A stretch of 64,000 bases of DNA from positions 748,157 through 812,156 of the forward strand of contig NW_006917095.1 in the NCBI RefSeq assembly GCF_000516985.1, given 5' to 3'. Below, in pieces: positions 1-13,100 of this stretch; positions within the stretch are counted from its first letter, which is position 1, and every line of letters starts with the position of its first letter. The DNA is from Pestalotiopsis fici W106-1 (taxonomy: Eukaryota; Ascomycota; Sordariomycetes; Amphisphaeriales; Sporocadaceae). The notes below the pieces were generated by a model. That model had not been told where the DNA came from, did not search any database, and was given only the letters and a program-made list of their open reading frames with translations. The position numbers were made by a program, and so were the translations under genes.

Positions 1-87
1 ACTTCGCCAGCAAAGTTGAAGCAGCTCGGCCAGAAATCAGCGAAAACTTAAAGATTGATACACAGCTACACGTATCTGGACATCAGG

Positions 88-962
<875 letters not shown>

Positions 963-1395
963 GAAACGAATGCATACTCGTCACAAGAACGACATTGAAG
1001 AGAGAATATGCACAAACTCTGACAACAGCCGACATCAATATGCCACTGAGCTCGTAGTCCAAGTATCGGCGGCGTGTAGCTTAGAAAAGAGCTGAGGCAG
1101 GAGATGTAAGGAGGTTGATACCCAGCTTCGGAGCTGTAGGAAATTGTCGGATTGTACAAATCAAAGCGCTGACAAAGAGTGAAACTACATTTGTCAGAAT
1201 ATGCGGCCCGGAGAGACCAGGACCAAAAATTACAATACTAGGAGTTGCAGCTTCTTGATGCTTTTACGACAGACAACACGAAAATAAAGACATGACCGCA
1301 TCCAGTGAATGCTTTACTCCAAAGAGTAGCTGCAAGTCGTCATCGTCATTCTTATATTCTAATCTTGGTCAAAGTGTCGCGTTTGTCTTTGTGAT
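963..1395. other. Convergent 3' region
   Basis: Gap between the stops of two genes pointing at each other. It should hold both 3' UTRs. No further gene, RNA or repeat was recognised. Confidence 0.6.
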
Positions 1396-2102
1396 TCATG
1401 CCTTCTGGCCTTGGATCGTCGCCACCACCCTCCTTGTGTGCCTTACCGCCCGAAACTCCAGATACCAGATGCCTTGCCATGTACCGGTAGCCTGTGATGT
1501 CACTCGTGAGCCAATTGCCTCTTTCGCATGTAGTCAATTACTCCAAAATGGCAACATGAACCTACCAGCTTTCCGTCTCTGATGGGGATTGTGACGCTTG
1601 CACCAATCAGTGCGCTCTTGATGTGTGCCGGCATGTCGTCGGGACCCTCGGCGCTGTGTCGGTAGAGCTCCTGGCCCTTGGGTCCGCTCTCGGGGGCGAT
1701 GCGGTCGAGGGCGTCTGACATGTCGGCGCGCACGTCATCATCCCAGTTCTCGTTTAGGCTGAGGGCGCACGAGGTGTGCTGGACAAAGAGGTTAAGCAAG
1801 CCGACCTTGTAGTCCCTAATCTCGGGAAGCGAATCGACGACGTGGTCGGTGACCAGGTAGGAGCCGCGCGACCGCGGGGGCAGGGTGAACTGCTTCTGAG
1901 ACCAAGACATTTCGGCGGGCGACGACGACGATGGCGGGGTGGAAGGAGGAGCTGGAGTCGACGGTGGGAAGACGAGGGTCCAGGGTAGAAAGAGGAGGTA
2001 GTTGAAGAGACTCGGGAAGAAACCTATGAAAAAGACGACGAGCAGAAGAAAACTGAACCAGCTGTAGTTTGCTGAAGGCCTTGCGTTGGTGGATGACGGC
2101 AT
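1396..2102 (-). CDS. YjbQ/UPF0047 family protein with membrane-like N-terminal extension
   Basis: Complement of join 1396..1491, 1566..2102; 210 aa from the ATG at 2102. The core starts at MSWSQKQFTLPPRSRG (ATG at 1910) and carries the family signatures LLNLFVQHTSCALSLNENWD, DMSDALDRIAPE and, across the intron, DGKLATGTWQGIWYLEF and RRVVATIQG. YjbQ proteins form compact trimers; a bacterial member has thiamine-phosphate synthase activity as a side reaction, and the fungal role is not settled. The intron (1492..1565) is needed to recover the conserved GTWQGI end. From the ATG at 2102 the protein gains 64 residues containing a strongly hydrophobic stretch (WFSFLLLVVFFIGFFPSLF), unusual for the family. 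Initiation at 1910 would give the ordinary 146-aa protein. The family is certain; the start is not. Confidence 0.88.
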
Positions 2103-2486
2103 AGCGAAATACTTCCGTAGTGTTTTGGAGCAATAAGGTGCAGGCAATTGGCGATTACATAGCATGGTGGGGCGGGTGGGAGCTCGCTGGAGCTTTTATG
2201 GCAACTTATCGCAATTCATGCGCAACAAAGCAAGGATGACAGAAAGAAGGCTCCTGTTATGTCACTTGTAAGCCTCCAAGCCATAGCAATAAGAATTAAT
2301 TGATTCATTCAATGACGGAAGCATTTTCAAATGCAAAGGCCCCAAAACTTGATTGACGGTTCTTTATTTTGTGTAATTGTGGTCGCAAGTATGTACAAAA
2401 CAGGCAGCATCTTATCGCCGCCTGTTGATCTTTCGTCTACGTCGCCATCCGAACTCCTGATTTGGTACAAAGAATGAACTGTTCAT
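2103..2486. other. Spacer between two leftward genes
   Basis: Should contain the promoter of the YjbQ-type gene and the 3' end of the complex I gene. No other feature seen. Confidence 0.5.
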
Positions 2487-3170
2487 CTATGCAAGAGGGT
2501 ATGAGGTCTCGGGTAACGCTTCGAGGTGCTCGCGGTGGTGCTCGTTGGCCTATTCATTTGTTTTGTCAGTCCATGATCACACAACCGACTTGTAGTCTTC
2601 TTCATGCCGTGACATTGAATCACAAATGTGTGAGTAAACGTACATATGGCAGTCCACAGTAAGTGCATGCTGCAATCTCGGGCTTGTCGGTGTTGATGAA
2701 GATTCTGGGGTGTCCAGCGGGGCCGCCGCCGCCGTCGCACGCGACAACCTTATCGTGTGTCCACCGGACAGGCTGCTTGTGAATAAGTTCAATGGCAGCT
2801 CTTGGTTGAGGCTTTGCGCATGTTCTTGTCAGTATCATGGCCTGAGCAGGGAGCCAGCATTCGTGCCCACCTGAAGATCAAAGTCCGTCTGCTCAAATCG
2901 GGGGCCGGACATGGCCTGGGCCCTGGGCTTCTGACTTCTCGACCAGATTCCGGTCCGGTTCGGTGCCTGCTCAAGTCCTCTCTCCTGGTTCTCCGCGACG
3001 CCCAGGGAGTCGGCCTCGCTCTGTGCCTGGGGGGTGGTCTCGGCCTTGTTGTGCAGGATGGCCTCCTTGGCCTCGAGGAGTCTCGGGGACGAGGTAGCGA
3101 AGCCTCTCTGGGCAATGCTGGCCCTTTGCGCCAGGCGCAGGGATGTCCGGGCGGTCAATCGGGGGAGCAT
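2487..3170 (-). CDS. NADH:ubiquinone oxidoreductase zinc-binding subunit (NDUFS6/18.4 kDa type)
   Basis: Complement of join 2487..2549, 2644..2811, 2871..3170; 176 aa. This is the accessory complex I subunit of the mitochondrial inner membrane matrix arm that binds zinc near the N-module. Seen: an Arg/Ser-rich mitochondrial presequence (MLPRLTARTSLRLAQR), then AAIELIHKQPVRWTHDKV, CDGGGGPAGHPRIFINTDKP and the zinc site made of the Cys of VACDGG, CTYCGLPY and the His residues of ANEHHREHL. Two introns (2812..2870 and 2550..2643) have good borders, and both exon joins reproduce the family sequence. The ATG at 3170 was chosen over an in-frame one at 3245 because it begins a typical import signal. 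It sits head to head with the Mpp6-like gene. Length is close to the Neurospora 18.4 kDa precursor. Confidence 0.93.
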
Positions 3171-3811
3171 TGTGTTGATGCTGGGTTGTGAGGATGAATT
3201 GGCTCGTCTCGAACGAGGTTCAATTGGCTCGACTGGAGTCGTCAACCTCGTCTATCGCAGGGCTAATTGGTTCTGGGCAGCCACGCGCAGAGCAGTCGTT
3301 GAAGCTCGGGCCATGCCACGGCTAAAGACCTGTGGATCAACTTTATTCCCTTATCGCGGGGGGCGTGCATCTATCGCCCCGATAGCGCGCGGGAGCTTCT
3401 GTAAATTCTTGGGCGGGCGCAAGCGCTGCAACGGCGCAACCACAAAGCACCTGTAGGTGACCAACTGCACAATACTCAACCCAACATCAACAACTCACGC
3501 CGCATAGGAAAAAAGGCCATTGGTCATTCTGTTCGCCAATATCTACCTGAGTGAATTCGGCCCTTTGACTAAAGGAAAGACCACCTTTCAAGGAATTATT
3601 GCGGAAAAACTCTTCAACTGGAGGCTGTCTACTTTCATCGATCTTGGACAAGACCTGCCCCACGAAATCTTAAAGCTTGCTCTTAAGATCGGTTGCAACC
3701 TGCCCAATTCAGGATCTGGGAGACATCCCGTCTTCCCATATCATCTTTACATTTGCCAATCCTCATCACAGTCACATCGCGTTCCGAGTAGCCTCAAAAA
3801 TCATTGACAGG
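3171..3811. promoter_or_regulatory. Divergent promoter, complex I subunit / Mpp6-like gene
   Basis: About 640 bp between the starts of two divergent genes; both promoters must lie here. An open frame runs upstream of the 3812 start on the plus strand, but its translation has no family resemblance and is best read as 5' UTR. Confidence 0.55.
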
Positions 3812-4759
3812 ATGGCGGCGCAGACAACTCCAAAGGGCATGTCCTCGAGACTGCTAACTATGAAGTTCATGCAGAGAGCAGCAGCGTCATCTTCACCAGC
3901 CTCAGCCCCGAGCACACCCGCTTCTGATGACTCCTCCAAGCGACGCAAAATCTCGCATAATCGCTCGAACAACGATGAGCTCGAGGTCCAGGTGGATCGC
4001 AAAGCTATCCAGGCTGCCATTGAGGAGGGCGAGCGCAAGCGCGAGGAGGCACTGGTTAAGCACGCTGAAGAGCTTGGCGACGCGAGATGGGTGCTAAATG
4101 TTCCGAACCTGTCGAGTTCTGGCGCGGGAGCTCCAAACCCTTTGCGAGTGGTTCAGGTTGGATATGCCCAGATTGACTCACCTGATACTTCAGACGACGA
4201 CGCAGATACATCCCGAAACACGCCCGAAAAAGTACAGCCGATTCGCCGATATAACATGGGTAAAAAGAAGGCATGTTGTTTTTCGTACCACGTCTATTGC
4301 TATACCTTTTTGAAATTGCATATTAATCTAACATCTTTACAGACTGCCACTGAGGCAAGTGATTCTGAGGACGACGACGGCGACTCCGACTCTTCTAACG
4401 ACTCTGATGCATCCGGTACGAATTCATCCGAAGATGAGGACGACTCTGAGTCTCAGACCCCTTCCACGAAACCTAGAAGTGGCGACCGCAGAGGTAGCTA
4501 TGCAGACAGACGAAGTGCCGAGAAAGCCAGAGCCAAGGAATTTGCGGACAAGAGGAGAAAGAAGGAGGTCAAGCTGAACAATGCCAGATCTCAGCCTACT
4601 GGTGGCCTCTCGTCGATCTCCGGGGGTGGCCTGTCACTGTCTTCCGGTGGCCGCCCTATGCAACGACAATCTGGTGCTTTTGCTTTCAACTGCCACAATT
4701 GCGGCGAGGTTGGCCACAAAGCCGCCGACTGTAAGAAGTCCAAGAAACGTTCCCGGTGA
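3812..4759 (+). CDS. MPP6: Mpp6-like nuclear exosome cofactor with C-terminal CCHC zinc knuckle
   Basis: Join 3812..4270, 4343..4759; 291 aa. The N-terminus MSSRLLTMKFMQRAAAS and the later ARWVLNVPN match the M-phase phosphoprotein 6 motif (KNLLRMKFM ... W.L). Mpp6 ties the Mtr4 helicase to the nuclear RNA exosome. The middle is rich in Asp, Glu and Ser (acidic, probably disordered). A Lys/Arg-rich segment and Gly/Ser repeats follow. The C-terminus has a perfect zinc knuckle, CHNCGEVGHKAADC (C-x2-C-x4-H-x4-C), then a basic tail. The knuckle is absent from yeast and human Mpp6. The intron 4271..4342 appears to use a GC donor (aag|gcatgt) with branch ctaac and acceptor acag. It is 72 nt and free of stops, so retention would simply add 24 residues. 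The upstream in-frame ATG at 3677 was rejected because that stretch resembles nothing. Confidence 0.8.
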   Translation: MAAQTTPKGMSSRLLTMKFMQRAAASSSPASAPSTPASDDSSKRRKISHNRSNNDELEVQVDRKAIQAAIEEGERKREEALVKHAEELGDARWVLNVPNLSSSGAGAPNPLRVVQVGYAQIDSPDTSDDDADTSRNTPEKVQPIRRYNMGKKKACCFSYHVYCYTFLKLHINLTSLQTATEASDSEDDDGDSDSSNDSDASGTNSSEDEDDSESQTPSTKPRSGDRRGSYADRRSAEKARAKEFADKRRKKEVKLNNARSQPTGGLSSISGGGLSLSSGGRPMQRQSGAFAFNCHNCGEVGHKAADCKKSKKRSR

Positions 4760-7700
4760 GATGCCTGCAAGAAGGTCTGTCCCGGGAATTTGACATTACT
4801 GGAGCCAACGCCAGCCACTGGCCAGAGACCGTGGCTTCTCGCTTGATACCCCACCCCTGCTGAAATGCTCAGGCCACTGCGATTCTTATCAAGACGCTGG
4901 TTTAGTATGTGTTGCATATCATCCTGCTGGGTCCCATCGTGTGAAGAGATCTAGTACTCCTAAGAGAATATCTGTCCGCCTGTATCCGGCAACTGAGCAA
5001 GTCGGCAAAGCAATCAGGCTCAACAGCATAGGTTCCCATCTGGGAAGGTTGTCGCCTAGAAGCGAACAGCAATCTAGGTGACCGCTCCAGAATATCTGGC
5101 GTGGGAAAGGTCGCCAAATGGTAATAGACCTGGCGGCCTCTTCCCTCACTCACCGAGTGCACTGCAGACACTACAGAAGGACTTGTTACCTTCCACTTGC
5201 TGCAAAATTCATGATTAGTTGATAGACAGAAAATAAGACTGTAAATATTATCACCGGTGTGTCCATGAAATCCTGGTATCAAACACGCAATCCGGAATCG
5301 TGGAGCGGTCGTTTCGCATTTCCCCTGATATTGTCCCGGGAAAAGGGCACCGCCAGGGTCGTTCCGCATATCCAACATGGCGGGTGATGAAACTCTGCGA
5401 TGTATTCAGTACCCTGTAATGGTAACCGGCCGCATCCGTCCGTCCGGACTCTAGCCGAAATACCATCAGCCTCCAAGCGACTTCATATACTGGTGTTCTT
5501 GCCAAGAATGCCTGAAAGAAAGCCATCACCGCCGCTTATTTCATCGACATTTGTTGATCATGAGCCTGCTTGTGGTGAGAGAAATGCCGACCTAAGCGTA
5601 CACATTGATAAGGTACTACCCAATTGGGGTGAAATAGTCCGCCAGCAGTATATCCTGCTGGACCCCCACGACGTGGGCCAAGATTCTCGAGGAAGATTGG
5701 GAAGCTTCTACATAAACGATATCAACTCCATCTCATCAAAAGGGACAACACAAAGAACTTGATGATACCTTCTGATCTGAGTGCGTACGGGTTGTATTTC
5801 AACACCACTTCTCTTTAAAAATTGTGGTTAGTAGCAGGAAATGTCGACCTGATGACATTTCACATGCCCAATCAGGTGACCGATATTTCGGCTAAGTAAT
5901 CAAGACACCTTTTGAAATTTGTATCCAATATGAAGTCATGGCTGTAGAAATGTTACTCCAAATATGCAGGTTAATCTGTTAGCCATAAAATTACAGATTG
6001 TGGTTGCCGGCCTGAATGACCTGGCTACCTTCTCTGACGGCTCCTACTTATGGTACCTGCATCAATCTCGGCTGCAGACTGCGGCTCGGCTTCGTGATAC
6101 CGTGGAGTGGAAGGATCCAGCCATTCATCGTAGCTTAATGGATCGAACCGGTCAAGCCCGCGAAGGGGTATCATTGAGTAATCGAGCGGATACTCATGAG
6201 TAGAATCTACCCCCGAGGAGACTCTCGCTGCTATACTAGAATCTCCAATCATACCAATGACATGCTAGACAATTTATTAATCTTTATCAAACCTGCCTCA
6301 GGGTTCTTATGACGACTGTTCTCAGGCAATCGGCCCACGAAGTACTGACTCGCGCTGTTATTGAGGTCGAACATACCTATACTACTTATGCAACCATTCA
6401 GTGCTATCAGGGGACCCCTGTCAATATCGTCGGGTGCTGTTTTCTATGAGACCTTGTGTAGTAAAGGTCTAGGATTACTCTTTCGGCTCCGATGAATTCC
6501 AAAGAAGTTGGAGACTCAACGAGCCGGAAGAATTTATGAGTCGAGGACCTACTCAATGCGAAAATGGCTCGTCACGATATAATGATCGAGCTATAACTTT
6601 CACGACGCGCAACACGACTAGTTGGATAGCCTTGTTCTCCAATGAGACTGTTACAGTCGCAATCATGGGCTGCTGAAGATCTGGAGTAGAAGAGTGGAAC
6701 TAGGATCTGCAGCCCGTCGACAAGCAGCCATCCGAGGCTGGGTAACGTCGCAATGCATACCTAGGGATTTCTTAACTGAGCAGTACATGTTTCCGTACCG
6801 GGAATATGGTTGCTTAATGCAACCCAGTCCGATGGAAGCAATTCCCGAGAAGGATAAAACAACAAGAAGAGAGACCTCAGGCCCAAGATCCGAAGGGATA
6901 CCGGGCGTGGGAATTACCAAGGATAAGATCCCACCGGGCAAGTCGGTTTCTTGGTACTAACCTCGGCAGGCCGGAGCTTTTTCTCGCGACAACATCTTTA
7001 CAGAAAGCCAAGGTATTATCCAGGTTCATGAAATGTAACCATGGCTTCTGACTTATCCAAGAGCAGTGGACGATCAATAAGTAGGTACATGTTAGGATCC
7101 CATCGCCATACGTTGTTACGTGATCAAGATGGTTTAAGTGGAGACTTTATAGGCCACGCTGATTTACCTTGGTAATACCGCAATAAGAGGCAAATTGTCA
7201 AACCATTGGGTAGTGTAGGTGCAGAGAGAATACCAAAAACACTAGGAATGATATATCAGTTACATTATCGCGCGGGGGAAAAAAAATGCATGTCCTCAAA
7301 GCTGAAACTTTGTAAGCTGATCTTCTTTCAGAGCACATGCATACTGAGTGCCAAGGCGGATGCAGCGACCCAAGCGGGTGTAGCGGTGGTATTAGTGGTG
7401 CTTGTGGCCGCCTGAGTTGCTCCCTTGGTATTCATTTTCGAACGGGATTTCGTTAGGATGCAGATCTGACAGTTCACATCACAGCCCTTTGGGTGTCCAT
7501 CCAAGTAATGTGTCTGAAAGCTGTGCCCAGGAGGAGCACATGTCAGGATTCAGCAGCTATGCCGTCGGCACCCAGCAAGTTGGCTTGCCAGCCCGCCTCA
7601 CAAATTTGGATTGGGTTAAGCGGCGCCGTGGATTGAGCAGTTCCAGCACAGTTTAGCTTCTCGGTCCAGCCCTTCAGGCCTCTTTTGGTGCGAATCATTA

Positions 7701-8365
7701 TAGAGTTCTATACATCATGCAACATGACCAGGTAGAGGGAAAACACGGTACTAGGTCGGGTTCATCACCTAGCGGCTCGGGGTTTGAAAAGCTGCTGATT
7801 GTCATTGAGCCAACCAACTATCCTGGACGTCGTCCCAACTCTTTTTCTTTCATGTTCCCTTTTCTTTTTCGTCTCATCTCTCCCGTCGAACCCTATGCGC
7901 CCATCCCCCGCAACCGGCTTGCCCGCATAATTTCTGCATGATCTTGCAGACCGCTATAGAGGCGTTTCACTTGGGGCCATGAGCCTGTGAGGATCCCATT
8001 GAGTTATGCAATTTGGTCACGTTCTGGCGCCACGCCTCGACAATAGCACATCATACATAGTTGTTTTTCTTATTCTTTTGACAAAGATTTCTTGGATTGC
8101 CCCGTTGTTCTGAAGCTCAATTGCTCGCAGCCTTTACGTAAGTTACCGCTGTGAGCGTCCTTCTTTTTGGGATCGCGTGGTTCTGCCAAGAATTAGCACC
8201 AACCAAAAACCACACCTTGCAGGCAATTGGAATTGGCCAGTCATGTCAGAATACTGGAGTTACATATATGCTTTGTAGACTTTCCAAGTTAGTTGCTGGC
8301 TGTAATGAAAACACTTAAGTACAATGTACATGATTTATCACTTTTATTTCCCTTCTCTGGAAAAA

Positions 8366-8383
8366 AATAATAATAATAATAAT
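8366..8383. repeat. (AAT)n microsatellite
   Basis: Six uninterrupted AAT/TAA units after a short A run. Confidence 0.9.
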
Positions 8384-9354
8384 CCCGATAGCTCCAAACG
8401 TCGCTACGTTCTTACCCGATTTCATATCCATTCCAAAATACGCTGTTCCTCATTCATATACCGAATGCCCCCCCTCTTTGTTATATAGCAGGAATGATAT
8501 ATTATCATTGCTAGCATTGCCTCAAGAACTTACAAACTTCGATCGCCGGTTCCCATTGCATGAACTCAATCCCACCATCGCCCCGCCTCGGCTGATGCTC
8601 CCTGCCATGTTATAATTGTTGATGTATAGTCCTTCTAGAACCTGCCGAGAACATACCCGAATACCCCGATATCGACGAGCCGTATTTCTTATATCACCTA
8701 CCGTCACATCCTTTTGCGGTAGATGGTAATATGCAGGAGGCCGAGATTGGGTGGCACACGATAACATAAGACAAGGATTGTCTTTCCCATGATCTGGGAA
8801 CAGCGGCTCCTTTATTGTAAACCCCCTGGGCCGGATTCTCTCCATGTTGCCCTCCGAGACAAGATATATGCTGCTCGGCTCCCAATATAGTCCCAAGTTT
8901 CCCGTGGACGAGGCTTTCCATTATGCAACGACATTCTTGAAGATCTCCCACACACACACCAAAGCACTGCAAGGCCAACTCACAGACTTGCTTTACGCGT
9001 AAGTCTCCTGCAAAGTCGTCAGCGCGTAGCAGTGGAGTCCCATGCTCGAAAGGAACAACGAGCGAATGACGCTCGTCAACGTTGGCAAGCGAAAGTGGTA
9101 CGGGTGCTGAACCACCGGGTCAGCGCTTGGTGAGACGTCGAACGGTCACCAATAGTCGAAGCGAGGCCAGCGACATATCATCATACCGTCGTCACAAGCT
9201 CAGGTCTACTATATAGATAACCCGCAAGGCCTCTCGCCCCAACGCCTCGGGACCGCATATACGTGGTAAGCAGAATGCAGCAGCCTCGACAGACAACACG
9301 CAAGGAATAACTCTGACTCGCCCTGGAGGCAGTCCATTATAGGAAGCAAGAAAA

Positions 9355-9383
9355 ACACACACACACGCACACACACACACACA
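9355..9383. repeat. (AC)n microsatellite
   Basis: An alternating AC tract of about 29 bp with one interruption (acgc). Confidence 0.9.
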
Positions 9384-10101
9384 AAGTGAACCAAGGTGTG
9401 CATGAATACGTACCTGAACCACGGCCAACTGGAGAAGACCTGATTGTGAGCTCTGCCTTCTGTTTGCAACAAAGAACCAAACGGACGGCCTGTATAATCA
9501 CGTACGCGCCTACACATATGATTATCGACGATCATCATCCGTTTTTTTTCTTCTTTGCTCATATCATACCCTGGACTTGCCTACATACATAAATATTCCT
9601 GCAATACTCTGCATCAGCAGCCATCAGCCGACCTTGAGAATATTGACCACCTGCCTTAGCGCTTCTCCACACTTATACTGCACGGACCCCAACGAAGGCT
9701 GCAACTCGCCGACTAGAATCCAGAATCAATTGAGCTACTAGCACACTTGAACCTTACCTAAAATACCTGCCAATCTGCTACCACCAAGGTACCTACCTAA
9801 TAACTGCATTACCTTACCCTGCGCCCCTCTAAAGTCATCCGAGCCTCGACGCATTTCGAACCAGGTTCCGTCATTCCCCCCCACCATCGTCAAGTGGTTA
9901 CCTAGGTACATACATCCATCCACCTACGATTGATACCCACGTACCTACCTAACGACAGACCCGCCCACCTGCTGCTTTCTCTACCTAACTCCATACTTTC
10001 AACACCAGCTGAAGCGATTCTCCTTCTTCTGGAATCGGAATTATCATTACGAAGACGAGCATTGAAGTATTTTGCAACAAGTTAGAGCCGATATCCTTAC
10101 C

Positions 10102-13100
10102 ATGCCGCCCGCCGCAAAAGTGCCCGATGGCACAGTGGAAGCCTCCATGCCAGTGCGGAACAAGCAGCCCTCTGTTGAGAGGGTGACGGACAAGCTGGAG
10201 ACCCCTTCTCTAGACGATCGATCCTACCGCGTGATACGCCTCTCAAACCAGCTCGAGGTTCTTCTTGTTCACGATCCCGAGACCGACAAGGCGAGCGCCG
10301 CCATGGACGTCAATGTCGGTAGCTTTAGTGACGAGGATGACATGCCTGGCATGGCCCACGCCGTGGAACATGTAAGCAACCACAGCCTTGCCACTCTGGC
10401 AGCCAATTCTCCCCAAATGATCTCACCTGGCCAAACTGACAATGCCTGTAGCTCTTGTTCATGGGAACCAAGAAATACCCAATCGAGAATGCATACAACC
10501 AGTACCTCTCCGCCCACTCGGGTTATTCGAATGCATACACTGGTGGAACGTCGACAAATTACTTCTTTGAGCTCGGTGCCAAGTCCACAGACGACGGAGA
10601 GCTAAACGAGAACAACTCGCCCCTCTATGGCGCCCTGGATCGATTTGCCCAGTTCTTTATCGAGCCTCTCTTCCTCTCTTCGACCCTGGACCGCGAGCTC
10701 AAGGCAGTGGACTCGGAAAACAAGAAGAACCTACAAAGCGACCAATGGCGGCTTAATCAGCTGTCCAAGTCTCTGTCGAATCCAAAACATCCCTACTGCC
10801 ATTTCTCGACCGGCAACTATGAAGTTCTCAAGACTCTTCCCGAGTCCCGGGGGATTGATGTACGGGCCAAATTCATTGAATTCCATGGAAAGCACTACTC
10901 GGCAAACAGGATGAAGCTGTGTGTTTTGGGGCGTGAGCCACTAGACCTGTTGGAACAATGGGTTGTCGAGTTCTTCTCGGCAGTGCCGGACAAGAATCTC
11001 CCACAAAACCGATGGGAGACAGAACAGCCGTATCCCAAGGAATTTCTTGGCATGCAAAGCTTTGCCAAGCCTGTAATGGACTCCAGAGAGCTCAACCTTT
11101 TCTTTCCCTTCCTGGACGAAGAGTTTCTATATGAGTCGCAACCCAGTCGTTACATCAGCCATTTGATCGGACATGAAGGCCCGGGCAGTATAATGTCATA
11201 TATCAAGTCAAAGGGTTGGGCCAACTCCCTAAGCGCGGGTGCCTATCCTATTTGCCCTGGAACTGGGGGTATCTTTGATTGTCAAATTCGTCTAACGAAA
11301 GAAGTGTGTTGCCCAACCATGACTATATGTTACATGTCTTGCTAACGCGCTCTAATAGGGACTTAAGAACTACAAGGAGATTGTAATGGTCTTCTTTCAA
11401 TACGTTGCACTCCTAAAGGAGACGCCGCCGCTGGACTGGATTTTCGAAGAGCAGAAGGGCATGGCTGATGTGGACTTCAAGTTCAAGCAAAAGACTCCTG
11501 CTAGTCGTTTCACGAGCAAGATTGTCTCCGTTATGCAGAAGCCGCTACCTAGAGAATGGCTTTTGAGCGGGCAAAGCCGACTGCGAAAGTTTGAGCCGTC
11601 TCTCATCACCAAAGGCCTGGAATGCTTGCGACCTGACAACTTTAGCATGTCTATAGTCTCCCAAGACTTTCCTGGCGGCTGGGATAAGAAGGAGAAGTGG
11701 TACGGAACGGAATACAAGGCAGAGAAGATTCCCACCGAATTCCTGGCTGAAATTTCAAAAGCCGCCAACAGTTCGGCAAGCCAGCGCTTTTCAGAGCTGC
11801 ACCTCCCTCACAAGAACCAGTTCATTCCCACCAAGCTTGAGGTTGAGAAAAAGGAGGTAGAGAAGCCAGCTGTGGCTCCCCGCTTGGTGCGCAACGACGA
11901 TTCTGCGCGCACTTGGTTCAAGAAGGATGACACGTTCTGGGTGCCCAAAGCCAATCTCATCATCAGTCTCAGGAACCCCATCGTCTATGCATCGGCAGAG
12001 AACGCCGTCAAGGCCAAGCTGTTCACTGACCTTGTGCGAGATGCACTCGAGGAGTACTCCTACGATGCTGAGCTCGCTGGGCTGCAGTACAACGTCACAC
12101 TCGACTCTCGTGGCCTTTTCGTGGAGGTTGCAGGCTACAATGACAAGCTGTCCGTTTTGCTCGAGCAAGTGCTGATCACGATGAGAGATCTCGATATTAA
12201 AGATGACCGATTCGACATTGTAAAGGAAAGACTGACGCGAGGCTACCGCAACTGGGAACTGCAGCAGCCATTTTCACAGGTTGGCGATTACGTCTCGTGG
12301 CTCACCTCGGAGCATGATTACGTTGTAGATCAGCTTGAGGCTGAGCTACCCGCCATTACTGTTGACGCCGCGCGGCAATTCCACAAGCAGCTCATGGCCA
12401 AGATGCATATTGAAGCATATGCACACGGCAACATCTACAAGGAAGATGCGCTGAAACTCACCTCCATGGTTGAGAAAATACTAAAGCCCCGATCACTCCC
12501 GAAGGACCAGCTGCCAATCCAGCGATCCATGATCTTCCCACCAGGCTCCAACTATCTGTACCAGAAGACGTTGCGGGACCCTGCCAATGTCAATCACTGC
12601 CTTGAGTATTACCTATACGTTGGTGATAAGGGCGACCGCAAGATACGCGCAAAGACGCAATTGCTTGACCAAATCCTCCATGAACCTGCTTTCGACCAGC
12701 TGCGTACCAAGGAGCAACTTGGATACATTGTTTTCAGCGGTCTGAGGGGCTGTTCAACCACGTATGGATTCCGCTTCATCATTCAAAGCGAGCGGAAATC
12801 CGAGTACCTGGAATCTCGCATTGACTCGTTCTTGACCCAGCAACTTACCTCGCTTGAGCAGCTGGCGGACGCCGATTTTGAAAGCCACAAGAGAAGTGTC
12901 ATCATCAAACGGTTGGAGAAATTGAAAAATCTGGATCAAGAAAGCGGCAGACACTGGTCGCAAATCACGGGCGAGTACTATGACTTTGAGGCTGGTAAGT
13001 GACAGTCAACGCCACTCACCCTATTAGGAGGGAATATACTCACATTCCATATAGCCCAGGAAGATGCAGCTGCCGTCAAGAGCCTCACCAAGACCGAGAT

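Larger units (their letters stand above)
4760..10101. other. 5.3-kb stretch without a recognisable gene
   Basis: Open frames here are short (largest 158 and 124 codons, both leftward, at 4902..5378 and 8522..8896) and show no family, no clear intron-exon pattern and no codon regularity that I can see. The last 500 bases (about 9580-10101) are pyrimidine-rich with many tacctac motifs and look like the promoter and leader of the metalloprotease gene. The region may hold a non-coding transcript or a fully decayed element, but nothing in the sequence proves either. Confidence 0.5.

Noticed and set aside
6139..6155. B-box-like word of a tRNA on the minus strand (ggttcgatcc)
   Set aside because: No matching A box and no acceptor stem could be paired around it.
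8341..9390. CRISPR-like or satellite array
   Set aside because: Only simple microsatellites are present; no spaced direct repeats, and the organism is a fungus.
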